A DNA stretch of 64,000 nucleotides from Brevibacillus sp. DP1.3A (GTDB lineage Bacteria > Bacillota > Bacilli > Brevibacillales > Brevibacillaceae): the NCBI RefSeq assembly GCF_013284245.2, contig NZ_CP085876.1, positions 2,649,001-2,713,000 of the forward strand, written 5' to 3'. The notes under the pieces are model-generated. The model ran no database searches. It was not told where the DNA came from and saw only the letters and a list, made by a program, of their open reading frames with translations. Position numbers and translations under genes: made by a program. Positions 7,213 to 16,598 of the stretch are shown here, one piece after another; position 1 is the stretch's first letter; the number at the start of each line of letters is the position of its first letter.

Positions 7213-8919
7213 TTGGTACATACGCGTCTAGATGGCGTGCTGTTTAGCCGGATGGTTTACCTGGGGGCGAACCTTTTATCCGACAACGTCAGAGTAGTGG
7301 ATGGATTAAACGTCTTTCCTGTGCCGGATGGCGATACGGGGACAAACATGAATTTGACTTTCTCTTCCGGTGTGGAGGAGCTGACTCGAAAAGAATCCCC
7401 CCGAATCACTGAATCGGCAGCTGCTTTGGCAAAAGGTCTGTTAATGGGCGCGCGCGGTAACTCCGGCGTGATTTTGTCCCAGTTATTCCGCGGCTTCAGC
7501 AAATCAGTCAATGGAAAAGATGAGGTTAACGCCCGTCAGTTTGCCGATGCCTTGAAAGCTGGTGTTGACTCTGCGTATCAGGCAGTGATGAAGCCGGTAG
7601 AAGGCACGATTTTGACTGTTGCCCGTGAAGCGGCGGAGATGGCTGTGCGTGCAGCGCGCACGTCAGATGATATTATCTCTGTCATGGAAAAAACATACGA
7701 GCAGGCGCAAGCTACGCTGTTGCGTACGCCGGAAATGCTGCCTGTTCTAAAAGAAGTGGGCGTAGTCGACTCAGGTGGACAAGGTCTCTTGTTTATTTAT
7801 GAAGGGTTTTTGCGAGCATTGCGCGGGGAAGAGCTTTCCGCCGATCGTGAGCGTTCGGTACCTAAAATCGGTCAGGAAGAGCTGGACAAGCTCATTTCTG
7901 AGCAGCATAATGCACAAATCCACATGAAAACAGAAGACATCACCTACGGATACTGTACGGAGTTTATGGTTCATGTCGCGCATAGCACCGAGCCGAACAA
8001 AAAGACGTTCTCAGAAGCGCTGTTCCGCAACCATCTGGATACGATGGGCGATTCATTACTAGTCGTCTCTGATGAAGAAGTGGTCAAGGTACATATTCAT
8101 GCAGAGCATCCGGGAAGCGTATTGCAATACGCTCAGCAATTCGGCAGTCTGCATCGACTGAAGATAGAAAACATGCGTGAGCAGCATGCGAACATTCTAA
8201 AAGCGGAAGAAAGCAAAGGACAGGCGAAGCCAGAAACAGCTGCTCAAGCTGCTACAGAGCTGCTTCCATACGGATTGATCGCGGTAGCTGCTGGTGGGGG
8301 AATCGCAACGATTCTGCGCAGCATGGGTGTGCATGTGGTGGTAGAGGGCGGCCAAACGATGAATCCGAGCACAGAGGACTTCATGAAGGCCATCGAAGGA
8401 CTGAATGCCCAGCACATCATTATCCTGCCAAACAACAGCAATATCATCATGGCAGCCCAGCAGGCATCCGAGCTCGCTGAAGTTCCTGTATCTGTCGTAC
8501 CGACGAAGAGCATTCCGCAGGGATTGGCAGCACTGGTCAGCTTCCGTGCAGATGTTGAACCGGAAACGAACGCGCAAGCAATGACCAAGGCGATTGCCCA
8601 GGTGAAAACAGGTATGGTGACGCACGCGGTTCGCGACACGCAAATGGGTGAGGTAGAAATCAAAGAAGGCGATTTTATCGGCATGGCTGAGAAAGAAATC
8701 GTCACAGCAGGTCCCGACTTGCTAGCTTGCGCAACGACGTTGCTCTTGGGAATGGTGGATGAAGACTCCGAAATCGTGACGATATTCTTAGGAGAAGATG
8801 CGACAGAAGATCAGGCTCATGCTTTAGAAAAAGCTTTGTCTGATGCATACCCGGATGTGGAAGTTGAGATCCAGGCAGGCGGTCAACCGTTGTATCCATT
8901 CATTTTTTCTGTCGAGTAA
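7213..8919 (+). CDS. fakA: Fatty acid kinase catalytic subunit FakA (YloV, DAK2 domain)
   Basis: A 568-residue protein with an N-terminal DhaL/DAK2 nucleotide-binding domain (NVFPVPDGDTGTNM, whose Asp residues bind Mg-ATP, and GARGNSGVILSQ), a middle domain, and a C-terminal DegV-like domain. FakA phosphorylates fatty acids held by FakB proteins, feeding exogenous acyl chains into phospholipid synthesis through acyl-phosphate. The TTG at 7213 is chosen: AAGGAGG lies 8 bases before it, overlapping the yloU stop, and the family alignment begins at the next residues. A possible FakB partner is encoded directly downstream. Confidence 0.92.
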   Translation: MVHTRLDGVLFSRMVYLGANLLSDNVRVVDGLNVFPVPDGDTGTNMNLTFSSGVEELTRKESPRITESAAALAKGLLMGARGNSGVILSQLFRGFSKSVNGKDEVNARQFADALKAGVDSAYQAVMKPVEGTILTVAREAAEMAVRAARTSDDIISVMEKTYEQAQATLLRTPEMLPVLKEVGVVDSGGQGLLFIYEGFLRALRGEELSADRERSVPKIGQEELDKLISEQHNAQIHMKTEDITYGYCTEFMVHVAHSTEPNKKTFSEALFRNHLDTMGDSLLVVSDEEVVKVHIHAEHPGSVLQYAQQFGSLHRLKIENMREQHANILKAEESKGQAKPETAAQAATELLPYGLIAVAAGGGIATILRSMGVHVVVEGGQTMNPSTEDFMKAIEGLNAQHIIILPNNSNIIMAAQQASELAEVPVSVVPTKSIPQGLAALVSFRADVEPETNAQAMTKAIAQVKTGMVTHAVRDTQMGEVEIKEGDFIGMAEKEIVTAGPDLLACATTLLLGMVDEDSEIVTIFLGEDATEDQAHALEKALSDAYPDVEVEIQAGGQPLYPFIFSVE

Positions 8920-8966
8920 AAGCCAACTTTTTGAATACGAACGAATAGGGAGAGGAGCGATCGAGA

Positions 8967-9824
8967 ATGCCAATTGTGATTCTTACCGACAGCGCGTCTG
9001 ATATCGATGCGTCTGTGAGGCAGTCATTGGGGATCGTGGCCGTCCCGTTGAAAATCATGTTTGGGGCGGAAACGTATGTGGACGCGGTCACTATCTCGTC
9101 TTCGGAGTTTTTCGATAAGCTGAAGCAATCGAGCGTGATGCCAACGACCTCACAGCCGTCTCCGCTTGAATTTGCTGAAGCGTACAAAGAGATCCATGAG
9201 AAATATGGCAAGGACGTGCAAATCATTGCCATACTCTTATCGGGTTCCTTATCGGGTACGTATCAATCAGCGATGATCGCCAAGTCGATGTTGGATGAAA
9301 ATATCGACATTACGGTGATCGATTCGCGCAAAGCTTCGTTTGTTCATGGAATGATCTGCGTGGAGGCTGCCAAAGCCGCACAAGCAGGCAAGAACAAGGA
9401 GCAGATTCTGGATCAGATTGATCGTTATTTGGATGAGGTGCAGGTATACTTTATTGTAGATACACTGGAGTTCCTGCAAAAAGGCGGTCGGATCGGAAAA
9501 GCATCTGCCGTTATCGGTTCGCTCTTGAATATCAAGCCGATTTTGACACTGGATACCGCTGGGTACGTGTCTGCTTTTGACAAGGTAAGAGGGACGAAGA
9601 AAGCTCTGAATCGCGTATTTGAAGCTTTGCAGGAATACGCGCAAGGGGAGCCTGTGAAAATCGCTGTGCTGCACAGCAGTGTTCCAGATCAAGCGGCTGA
9701 GCTATTGGAGCGACTCAAGCAAGAGTTTTCGGTAACGGACTCTTGGTTGGAACAGATTGGTCCCGTGATCGGTACGCATACAGGTCCAGGGCTTCTTGGG
9801 ATCGTCGTGGTAAAAGATAAGTAA
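8967..9824 (+). CDS. degV: DegV family fatty-acid-binding protein (FakB-like)
   Basis: A 285-residue DegV protein with the opening IVILTDSASDID, the LSGSLSGTYQSA segment that binds the carboxylate, the SRKASF motif and FLQKGGRIGK. DegV/FakB proteins hold a fatty acid in a buried tunnel and present it to FakA for phosphorylation. It follows fakA by 47 bases and precedes a terminator, so yloU-fakA-degV is probably one operon. Substrate preference cannot be read from the sequence. Confidence 0.9.
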   Translation: MPIVILTDSASDIDASVRQSLGIVAVPLKIMFGAETYVDAVTISSSEFFDKLKQSSVMPTTSQPSPLEFAEAYKEIHEKYGKDVQIIAILLSGSLSGTYQSAMIAKSMLDENIDITVIDSRKASFVHGMICVEAAKAAQAGKNKEQILDQIDRYLDEVQVYFIVDTLEFLQKGGRIGKASAVIGSLLNIKPILTLDTAGYVSAFDKVRGTKKALNRVFEALQEYAQGEPVKIAVLHSSVPDQAAELLERLKQEFSVTDSWLEQIGPVIGTHTGPGLLGIVVVKDK

Positions 9825-9845
9825 GGCATATATGGTATGGAGAGG

Positions 9846-9876
9846 AGCTTCCCTGAGGCAGGGGGCTTCTTTTTTA
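9846..9876 (+). terminator. Probable terminator after degV
   Basis: CCCTG-AGG-CAGGG core with G-U extended arms and a run of six T. It separates the fatty-acid genes from the inserted hypothetical gene. Confidence 0.7.
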
Positions 9877-9918
9877 TACGGAGATTCTAATAGTCATGAA
9901 AATAAGGGGGAGGTTTTG

Positions 9919-10410
9919 GTGAATAAGGATGATTTCCTTTTTGAGCTGGAGGATATTGTGTATGACTCTCTATTGATTGGCGGTCATAAGGATGATTTGA
10001 ACAAAGAAATTTCTGCTAATATGTGGTCTATTTCTTTAAGTATGCAGTTAGCTAGTCAGTTCACAGTTTCTGATTTTATGAACTTTTTCCATAAAGTAAT
10101 AGAGAATAGACAACAGCAAATTTTAAAATCAAATAGTGATCATGGAATGCTGTTATATGTTTGGTTCGATTGGCAGGCTTCGCAACTAAGATTTAATCTT
10201 ATCTCTCAGATTCATGAAAGACTCCCCTTTAGCGGAAAGATTGAAATCCTTGATGAGCTTGAACCAATCATTAACGAGTTTATTCATTTCCCTTATCATG
10301 ATGGAATTCCAATAGTAGAAACAGCAAACGAAGGAAATGATGTTCAAGCAGATTTCGACCAAGAACTAGATTCCGTAAAGGTATTTTTAATTTCACTTCC
10401 AAAGAAATAA
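9919..10410 (+). CDS. Hypothetical protein inserted between degV and sdaAB
   Basis: A 163-residue soluble, acidic protein that I do not recognise. The GTG at 9919 is chosen because GGGGGAGG lies 5 bases upstream. No signal peptide or membrane helix is seen; the fold looks mainly helical with a Phe/Ile/Leu-rich core. Base composition is visibly more AT-rich than neighbouring genes and it interrupts a block that is otherwise conserved with B. subtilis, which suggests later acquisition. Size and style resemble bacterial immunity proteins, but no toxin gene is adjacent, so that is only speculation. Confidence 0.6.
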   Translation: MNKDDFLFELEDIVYDSLLIGGHKDDLNKEISANMWSISLSMQLASQFTVSDFMNFFHKVIENRQQQILKSNSDHGMLLYVWFDWQASQLRFNLISQIHERLPFSGKIEILDELEPIINEFIHFPYHDGIPIVETANEGNDVQADFDQELDSVKVFLISLPKK

Positions 10411-10617
10411 AATGAAATTCATGAAGGTTGTACGCTTACATGTTGCCTGTGGGACTCAGAGGTAGTATTTTCATTTAGCCTGATTTAACCGCATGTTGTC
10501 AGCGTAAATCGGTTATGATTGCTTTACGTACAGTTTCCTCTGTAGCGCTTTCAAAGGCTGTAGGATACAATGAAAGTGAATCTTGTTGAACCCCTTGTGA
10601 TTCAGGAGGAGAACCGG

Positions 10618-11283
10618 TTGAAGTACAAAAGCGTATTTGATATTATCGGTCCAATCATGGTTGGGCCATCTAGCTCCCATACGGCTGGTGCAGCCCGTAT
10701 CGGTCGTGTGGCTCGCAAGCTGTTTGGCAGAATGCCTTTGCGAGCAGAAATTGTTTTTTATGGCTCATTTGCAAAAACGTATCAAGGACATGGCTCTGAT
10801 GTGGCGACTGTTGCAGGAATTCTTGACTTTGACACGTCGGATTTGCGTCTGAAAAATTCGCTGGTGATTGCAGAAAAAGCTGGCATGGAAGTGGAGTTGA
10901 CCACTTCTGAGGTTTTGACAGAGCACCCGAACACGGCGCGGATCAAGCTGTCTGATGATGAGCAACAGATTGAAATCGTTGGTGTTTCCATTGGTGGCGG
11001 GAAGATCGAAGTGTTGGAAGTGAACGGGTTTTCCTTTCAGTTGGGCTTCGATACACCGACGCTCTTGGTCTTGCATGAGGATCGCTTTGGGATGATTGCG
11101 GCTGTGGCAAAGGTGCTGACCCAGCACAACATTAATGTGGGGCTCATGGAAGTGTCTCGACACACACGCGGTTCGCGTGCTTTGATGGCAATCGAAACGG
11201 ATTCGACGATCTCGCCGGAAGTCTTGGAGGAAATTCGTCAAATCCCCCATATCTTTGACGTATCCCTGCTCGCATTGAACTAA
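10618..11283 (+). CDS. sdaAB: L-serine dehydratase, beta subunit
   Basis: A 221-residue subunit of iron-sulfur L-serine dehydratase, which converts L-serine to pyruvate and ammonia. The conserved GPSSSHTAGAARIGR segment is near the N-terminus, and a C-terminal ACT-like domain (VLTQHNINVGLMEVSR) could bind serine. The TTG at 10618 is preferred over the ATG at 10570 because AGGAGGAG lies 5 bases before it and the family begins with the residues that follow. The alpha-subunit gene follows after 38 bases, so the two are cotranscribed. Confidence 0.93.
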   Translation: MKYKSVFDIIGPIMVGPSSSHTAGAARIGRVARKLFGRMPLRAEIVFYGSFAKTYQGHGSDVATVAGILDFDTSDLRLKNSLVIAEKAGMEVELTTSEVLTEHPNTARIKLSDDEQQIEIVGVSIGGGKIEVLEVNGFSFQLGFDTPTLLVLHEDRFGMIAAVAKVLTQHNINVGLMEVSRHTRGSRALMAIETDSTISPEVLEEIRQIPHIFDVSLLALN

Positions 11284-11321
11284 GCAAAAGGACGAGCAGG
11301 ATTAGAGGAGTGAACAACCAG

Positions 11322-12206
11322 ATGTTTCGTAATGTGGCTGAACTAGTAGAGTTGGCCGAATCCCAGGGGAAGAAAATCTCCGAGGTGATGATTGAAGCAG
11401 AAATGGAAGTTTCCCAGCGTAGTCGGGATGCCATTATGCAAGATATGTACGCCAACCTTGATGTGATGGAAAAAGCAGTGCGTCGCGGGCTTACTGAAGA
11501 TATTCGCTCGCATAGTGGGTTGACGGGCGGCGATGCGAAGAAGCTGCAAACATATATGGAGACCAAGACGTTTTTGTCTGGTCCCACACTTTTGAATGCT
11601 GTCTCGATGTCCGTGGCGGTTAATGAAGTAAACGCAGCAATGGGTACGATTGTTGCAACGCCTACAGCGGGAGCATGCGGCATTGTACCAGGGACGTTGT
11701 TTGCCGTATCTGACAAGCTGCAACCGACCCGTGAGGAAATGGTCAATTATTTGTTCACCGCAGGCGCTATCGGGTATTGCATTGCCAACAATGCATTCAT
11801 TTCGGGTGCTGCAGGTGGCTGCCAGGCAGAGGTGGGCTCTGCAACGGCTATGGCTGCTGCGGCAATTGTAGAAATGGCTGGCGGTACGCCTGAGGAATCT
11901 GCCCAAGCAGTGGCGATCGCGATGAAAAATATGCTCGGTCTGGTCTGTGACCCCGTAGCCGGACTGGTTGAAGTACCATGTGTCAAACGAAATGCGATGG
12001 GAGCAGCGATTGCGACGGTTGCCGCAGATATGGCAATGGCAGGCATCAAGAGCGTAATCCCGACAGATGAAGTCATCGATGCCATGTACCGAATCGGCTG
12101 CGCCATGCCGACTACGCTGAAGGAAACCGCACAAGGTGGTCTTGCTGCTACGCAAACGGGCCGCATGATCGAAGCAAAAGTGTTCGGCGTACGGATGGAG
12201 AAGTAA
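11322..12206 (+). CDS. sdaAA: L-serine dehydratase, alpha subunit
   Basis: A 294-residue catalytic subunit carrying the [4Fe-4S] cluster. Conserved segments include TGGDAKKLQ, the NEVNAAMGTIVATPTAG region, SGAAGGCQAEVGSA, GLVCDPVAGLVEVPC and GQGG-like AQGGLAAT; the Cys residues in the middle segments are the expected cluster ligands. The ATG at 11322 matches the family start MFRNV and follows GAGGAG at a good distance. An in-frame GTG at 11310 overlaps the binding site and is rejected. Only one base separates its stop from the recG start. Confidence 0.95.
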   Translation: MFRNVAELVELAESQGKKISEVMIEAEMEVSQRSRDAIMQDMYANLDVMEKAVRRGLTEDIRSHSGLTGGDAKKLQTYMETKTFLSGPTLLNAVSMSVAVNEVNAAMGTIVATPTAGACGIVPGTLFAVSDKLQPTREEMVNYLFTAGAIGYCIANNAFISGAAGGCQAEVGSATAMAAAAIVEMAGGTPEESAQAVAIAMKNMLGLVCDPVAGLVEVPCVKRNAMGAAIATVAADMAMAGIKSVIPTDEVIDAMYRIGCAMPTTLKETAQGGLAATQTGRMIEAKVFGVRMEK

Positions 12207-12207
12207 G

Positions 12208-14262
12208 ATGGCTGGTGCATATCATTCGCCCGTCTCCCTTTTGCACGGGGTAGGGGAAGAGCGGGCGAAGGCATTTGCAGGACTGGGAATCAACAGCATT
12301 GGTGATTTGCTGGAGTATTTCCCGTCTCGCTATGAAGATTACCGTGTGCGCGATTTGACAGAAGTAAAAGACGGAGAGAGGGTCACGCTGGCAGGTACGG
12401 TGTACGGCGAACCCTCTGTTCGTTTTTATGGAAAAAGAAAATCACGACTGTCGGTCAAGGTTGTCATGGATCGTGTCGTGGTGACGGCTGTCTGGTTCAA
12501 TCAGACGTTTGTCAAAAGCAGGCTGTCGCCAGGCAAGGAAATACTCGTCACAGGAAAATGGGACAAGCACAAGCTACAAATCACTGTGAGCGAGATGACT
12601 GAAGTAGACTCCGAACGTGCGACAAAACGAGGTGAGCTCGCTCCTGTCTATCCACTTGGCGGCGATGTGACGCATACACTGCTGCGCAAAACCATTCAAC
12701 TGGCGTTGCGTCAGTACGGCAAGGAGATTCCTGAGGTCCTTCCGGCGGATATCGTAGAGCGCTACCGACTGATGCCGCGCATGAATGCCTTTCATTCGAT
12801 TCATTTTCCAGAAAATGCGGAAGATGGTCGTCAAGCGCGGCGACGGATTATGTTTGAGGAGCTTTTCTTATTCCAGTTGAAAATGCAAACACTGCGCAAG
12901 ATTAATCGGCAGCAAACGGAAGGCGTTGCTTTGGCGATCCCGATGGAAGAGGTACGGGAATTTGTCAAAGGGTTACCGTTCCCGCTGACAGATGCGCAGA
13001 AACGAGTGGTAAAAGAAATATTGGACGACATGCGGGCCCCTCATTCGATGAATCGGCTGCTGCAAGGGGACGTAGGCTCGGGGAAAACCGTCGTAGCTGC
13101 CATCGCGCTGATTGCTGCTGTGAAAGCAGGTTATCAGGGAGCGCTGATGGTACCGACGGAGATTCTCGCCGAGCAGCATGTGCAGTCGTTGACGAAGCTC
13201 TTGTCCGATTACGGCATTCAGGTCGCGCTCTTATCTGGCTCGCTGACGGCGAAACGTAGACGCGAAGTCATCGGCTCTCTGCAAATGGGGTTAATCGATG
13301 TCGTGGTCGGCACCCATGCGCTTATTCAGGAGGATGTCTTTTTCTCCCGTCTTGGTCTCGTGATTACGGACGAGCAGCACCGATTTGGTGTGGAGCAACG
13401 GCGAATTTTACGGAATAAAGGCTTGTCACCTGATGTCTTGTTTATGACTGCAACGCCAATTCCGAGAACACTGGCAATTACGGCATTTGGCGACATGGAC
13501 GTTTCGACGATTGATCAAATGCCTGCGGGGCGCAAACCGATTGAGACGACATGGAAAAAGCATGATCAGTTTCCGGCTGTGTTGGAGCAAATGCGGGATG
13601 AGCTGCGCAAAGGACGACAGGCGTACGTGATTTGTCCACTCATTGAGGAGTCGGAAAAGCTCGATGTGCAAAATGCGATTGATGTACATGCTCAGCTCAC
13701 ACACATTTTCCCTGAATTCGGCGTAGGATTGATGCATGGGCGACTGCCAGCGAAGGAAAAGGATGCCGTCATGCAAGCCTTTCTTGGGGCAGAGCACGCT
13801 GTCCTGGTCAGTACAACGGTCGTAGAGGTCGGTGTGAATGTGCCGAATGCCACCTATATGGTGATTTATGATGCGGAGCGGTTTGGTCTTGCTCAGCTTC
13901 ACCAATTGCGCGGGCGGGTAGGACGTGGCTCTGAACAGTCGTATTGTGTACTGATCGCCGATCCGAAATCCGAGATCGGAAAAGAGCGGATGCGTGTCAT
14001 GTGCGAGACAACGGATGGATTTGAGCTGTCACAGCGCGATTTGGAATTGCGCGGACCAGGTGATTTTTTCGGGACAAAGCAGAGCGGCTTGCCGGAGTTT
14101 AAAGTCGCTGATTTATTAAGTGATTACAAAGCCCTGGAAGTAGCAAGACAGGAGACTGTTAAGCTGGTAGCAGAGGACTCCTTCTGGCGCGATGAAAAGT
14201 ATCACTGGCTGCGTGACTATTTGAAGAATGAGGGCGTACTGGACGGTGTCGTCTTCGATTAA
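12208..14262 (+). CDS. recG: ATP-dependent DNA helicase RecG
   Basis: A 684-residue superfamily 2 helicase. It has an N-terminal wedge/OB region (GVGEERAKAFAGLGI and the beta-barrel after residue 50), Walker A GDVGSGKTVVA, the DEQH motif in ITDEQHRFG, FMTATPIPRTL, and the C-terminal helicase motif HQLRGRVGRG. RecG remodels stalled forks and Holliday junctions. Length is normal for Bacillota. Its start immediately after sdaAA is also seen in B. subtilis, where sdaAB-sdaAA-recG are adjacent. Confidence 0.97.
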   Translation: MAGAYHSPVSLLHGVGEERAKAFAGLGINSIGDLLEYFPSRYEDYRVRDLTEVKDGERVTLAGTVYGEPSVRFYGKRKSRLSVKVVMDRVVVTAVWFNQTFVKSRLSPGKEILVTGKWDKHKLQITVSEMTEVDSERATKRGELAPVYPLGGDVTHTLLRKTIQLALRQYGKEIPEVLPADIVERYRLMPRMNAFHSIHFPENAEDGRQARRRIMFEELFLFQLKMQTLRKINRQQTEGVALAIPMEEVREFVKGLPFPLTDAQKRVVKEILDDMRAPHSMNRLLQGDVGSGKTVVAAIALIAAVKAGYQGALMVPTEILAEQHVQSLTKLLSDYGIQVALLSGSLTAKRRREVIGSLQMGLIDVVVGTHALIQEDVFFSRLGLVITDEQHRFGVEQRRILRNKGLSPDVLFMTATPIPRTLAITAFGDMDVSTIDQMPAGRKPIETTWKKHDQFPAVLEQMRDELRKGRQAYVICPLIEESEKLDVQNAIDVHAQLTHIFPEFGVGLMHGRLPAKEKDAVMQAFLGAEHAVLVSTTVVEVGVNVPNATYMVIYDAERFGLAQLHQLRGRVGRGSEQSYCVLIADPKSEIGKERMRVMCETTDGFELSQRDLELRGPGDFFGTKQSGLPEFKVADLLSDYKALEVARQETVKLVAEDSFWRDEKYHWLRDYLKNEGVLDGVVFD

Positions 14263-14387
14263 GAAAGGAAGGCTTTCCTACTTCAAGCATGTGGGGAGGC
14301 TTTTTCTTTTGTGGGGTGAAACTTTAAGCAGGCTATCGACGTCTATCCTCTGTAAGGTAAATTTTTCTAGGAAGCGAGGCGAGTTTT

Positions 14388-15917
14388 TTGTCTTTGCGAA
14401 AAATTCGGGGAATGAGTATGTCCATTGTGTTCGCATTGCTTATCATGACAGGATCCGACTTCGCGCAAGCAACTTCCACGGACAGTCGGATTGCCCAGAC
14501 TGGCCCATCCCATACGACCAGCCAAACGACAAAGGAATGGAAGCAAAAGGAACTGCCTTACGACTACGCGGCGATGAAAGAAGACGTGGTCATTCAGCTA
14601 AACGATGCTCCACAGCTCCGTTCTCCTCGAAGAACAGTCGTGGGACCTGCACCACAGGCGTACACCATATTTTTTAAAGAAGCTGTGAACCGTGGAACAG
14701 TCGAAGCAGCTATCCGCAAAAATGCCAAGGAAGAGACCAAAAAAGAGGATTTGGGATTCGTGGAGCCGATTTTTACGTTTCACTGGTTGCACGACCGTCA
14801 ACTGCAATTGAAGGCTACCCTTCCTGATACACTTGCCAAAGACAGAAGCTGGACGGAATATGTTGTAAATGTAGCAGGAGCGAAGACGGTAAAGGGAACC
14901 GTGTTTGACGATACGAATGATTTCTCGGCGGTAGTGTTTGCTCCGTCTCAGATTTGGCGAGTCTCAGTCGATGGCAAGGTGAAAGAAAAAATGACGGACT
15001 TTGCCGTCAGGACCCCCATGGAGTTTATCGACCCTGAGGAACGGTATGTGCAGCTGGAGCGATTTACAGAATATTGCGAGTGCGATGCGCGGTTCCCCAT
15101 GCTGTATTCGATTTATGACACACAGACAAAAGAGCTGACTGCTTATCCAGTGGAGCTGACGGATAACTATAGCGGTGCAGGCGACTTCATGGCAGATCGA
15201 CGCGGCTTCTTTTTCGCTCATCCACCGAAAGGGACAGAAGTACCGAAAAGCGAGTTTGCCACTCGTGTCAAGGTAGATGGATACGTACATGGAGCCAGCT
15301 TTAGCCATGATCGCAAGCATGTATTGCTGGCAGTAGGAAAGACCGAACAGAAAAAGGATCTCGATCTGGTCGTGTATGATTTGGCGACTGGAAAAGAACG
15401 GCGCCTCCCAGGTGTAATTAAAGGATGGGTCCCAACAGATGAGATGAATGGGCAAGTCCAGCCCGTCAGTTTTATGGATGATGGACGTTACGCAACGTTT
15501 GAAATGAGAACAGAGGAAGATAGCTTTGAAGAGCTTCGTCAACGCTACGATTGGCAGTCAGGCAAGGTGATCAGCTGGAATCCACCCGTTCCCAAAGAAG
15601 CGTGGTCTGGCTATATCCAGTCGACAGATGCGGCCTATCAAATGTATTGGAATGCAGGGGTGTTTAAGGGCGACGTCAAACTGATGGAAATGAAGCCAGA
15701 AGCGATATGGATTCCAGGCACTCCCCATTTGGTTTATATCGATTGGGAAAAAGCTGAACAAGGAGCGGAGTCCGTGTCGTCGCTCTTCCTGTTCGATGCC
15801 GATCATAAGCAACAATCTGTGCTGGTGAAAGGACTGCCAGCAAGTGTATCGATTTTGGGAGCTAGCAACGATGGCAAATGGCTGTACGTCACGACTCCGG
15901 ACGCATTTGCCCCCTAG
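14388..15917 (+). CDS. Secreted protein with Ig-like and beta-propeller-like regions, possibly truncated
   Basis: A 509-residue exported protein beginning with TTG after GAGGCGAG. The signal peptide covers about the first 28 residues (MSIVFALLIM core, AQA near the cleavage site). Residues about 85-180 look like a bacterial Ig-like domain and the rest like WD40/PD40 propeller blades with repeated SxDRKHVLLAV-type strands. It is probably a cell-wall or medium protein of unknown role. It ends abruptly in the middle of what looks like another blade (DGKWLYV), only 3 bases before a broken acetyltransferase gene, so the C-terminus may have been lost in a rearrangement. Confidence 0.6.
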   Translation: MSLRKIRGMSMSIVFALLIMTGSDFAQATSTDSRIAQTGPSHTTSQTTKEWKQKELPYDYAAMKEDVVIQLNDAPQLRSPRRTVVGPAPQAYTIFFKEAVNRGTVEAAIRKNAKEETKKEDLGFVEPIFTFHWLHDRQLQLKATLPDTLAKDRSWTEYVVNVAGAKTVKGTVFDDTNDFSAVVFAPSQIWRVSVDGKVKEKMTDFAVRTPMEFIDPEERYVQLERFTEYCECDARFPMLYSIYDTQTKELTAYPVELTDNYSGAGDFMADRRGFFFAHPPKGTEVPKSEFATRVKVDGYVHGASFSHDRKHVLLAVGKTEQKKDLDLVVYDLATGKERRLPGVIKGWVPTDEMNGQVQPVSFMDDGRYATFEMRTEEDSFEELRQRYDWQSGKVISWNPPVPKEAWSGYIQSTDAAYQMYWNAGVFKGDVKLMEMKPEAIWIPGTPHLVYIDWEKAEQGAESVSSLFLFDADHKQQSVLVKGLPASVSILGASNDGKWLYVTTPDAFAP

Positions 15918-15920
15918 GCC

Positions 15921-16114
15921 TCATATTCTGTTGCCAGCTTTTACTGCGATTGTAATACGCATAAGTTCAATACTTTGATGAGGATTGGTCAGCCCGGCGA
16001 TGATAACGTAGCCGACGGGGTGGCCTGTTTCTTTTTTTTTTGGCAATCATATGGAGGATGTTCGGGTCGCCAAGAGCGTTGTGGTGCCGATCTTCGCTCC
16101 ATTCTCCTCTTCCT
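15921..16114 (-). pseudogene. Remnant of a GNAT family acetyltransferase
   Basis: Reading the minus strand gives EWSEDRHHNALGDP then, after a run of ten A (about 16032-16041) that shifts the frame by one base, ETGHPVGYVIIAG and NPHQSIELMRITIA. These are recognisable pieces of GNAT N-acetyltransferases. The N-terminus is missing (the VOC stop codon abuts it), and the C-terminal acetyl-CoA loop and helix are lost at a stop at 15921. Truncation at both ends and the frameshift make this a dead gene. Confidence 0.75.
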
Positions 16115-16477
16115 TTAACATTGGCTTACCATGATCAGATTGCCGTCGGGATCGCGGAAGTTGAACCAGTGACCATGCTGGATAGGAACGACGACTTCAA
16201 CTCCGCTCTCCTTGAGAAAGGCATAAGAGGCTTCGATATCCTGTGTGTTGAAATGAAACAAGGGAGCATCATCTGTGATGCGCTTCGGAAAGATTTTGCT
16301 GTCTAGAACGAGCGCCAGTCCGTTTTGCAAGGGAATGCAGTATATCTGTCCGAACATGATCTCACCGTCCGAGGGAATGCCCAATAGGCGGCAGTACCAG
16401 TCGCGTGCGCGCTCGATGTCGCTGACGGCTACAAAAATGGCTCCGATTTGGGGGAGCAGGGGGGAAGTGGTTGTCAT
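16115..16477 (-). CDS. VOC family protein (glyoxalase/bleomycin-resistance fold)
   Basis: A 120-residue protein with paired beta-alpha-beta-beta-beta motifs. It opens with the region IGAIFVAVSDIERARDWY, typical of VOC proteins, and ends with WFNFRDPDGNLIMVSQ, which contributes a metal ligand in many members. VOC proteins include metal-dependent lyases, dioxygenases and drug-binding proteins; the substrate here is unknown. A good AAAGGAG site precedes the ATG on the minus strand. It is divergent from an AraC-type regulator with an effector domain, which may control it. Confidence 0.85.
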   Translation of the reverse strand: MTTTSPLLPQIGAIFVAVSDIERARDWYCRLLGIPSDGEIMFGQIYCIPLQNGLALVLDSKIFPKRITDDAPLFHFNTQDIEASYAFLKESGVEVVVPIQHGHWFNFRDPDGNLIMVSQC

Positions 16478-16598
16478 TGTGATAAAGCTCCTTTCAATTG
16501 GTGTTTTTCACAAGGTCGACCCGTCATAATTGTGCACGAAATGTCGGATCGCCCGATTTTGCATCTGCTATTCTGAGGGGGAAAGAGAGGTCATTACC

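Noticed and set aside
10520..10617. cre site before sdaAB (AGCGCTTTCA)
   Set aside because: Only the right half fits the consensus; the left half does not.
11343..12155. 270-aa minus-strand frame opposite sdaAA
   Set aside because: It is a shadow of a clearly identified enzyme gene, with no binding site and a Cys/His-rich composition typical of antisense frames. The same applies to the long minus-strand frames at 26967-27677 and 56657-57547.
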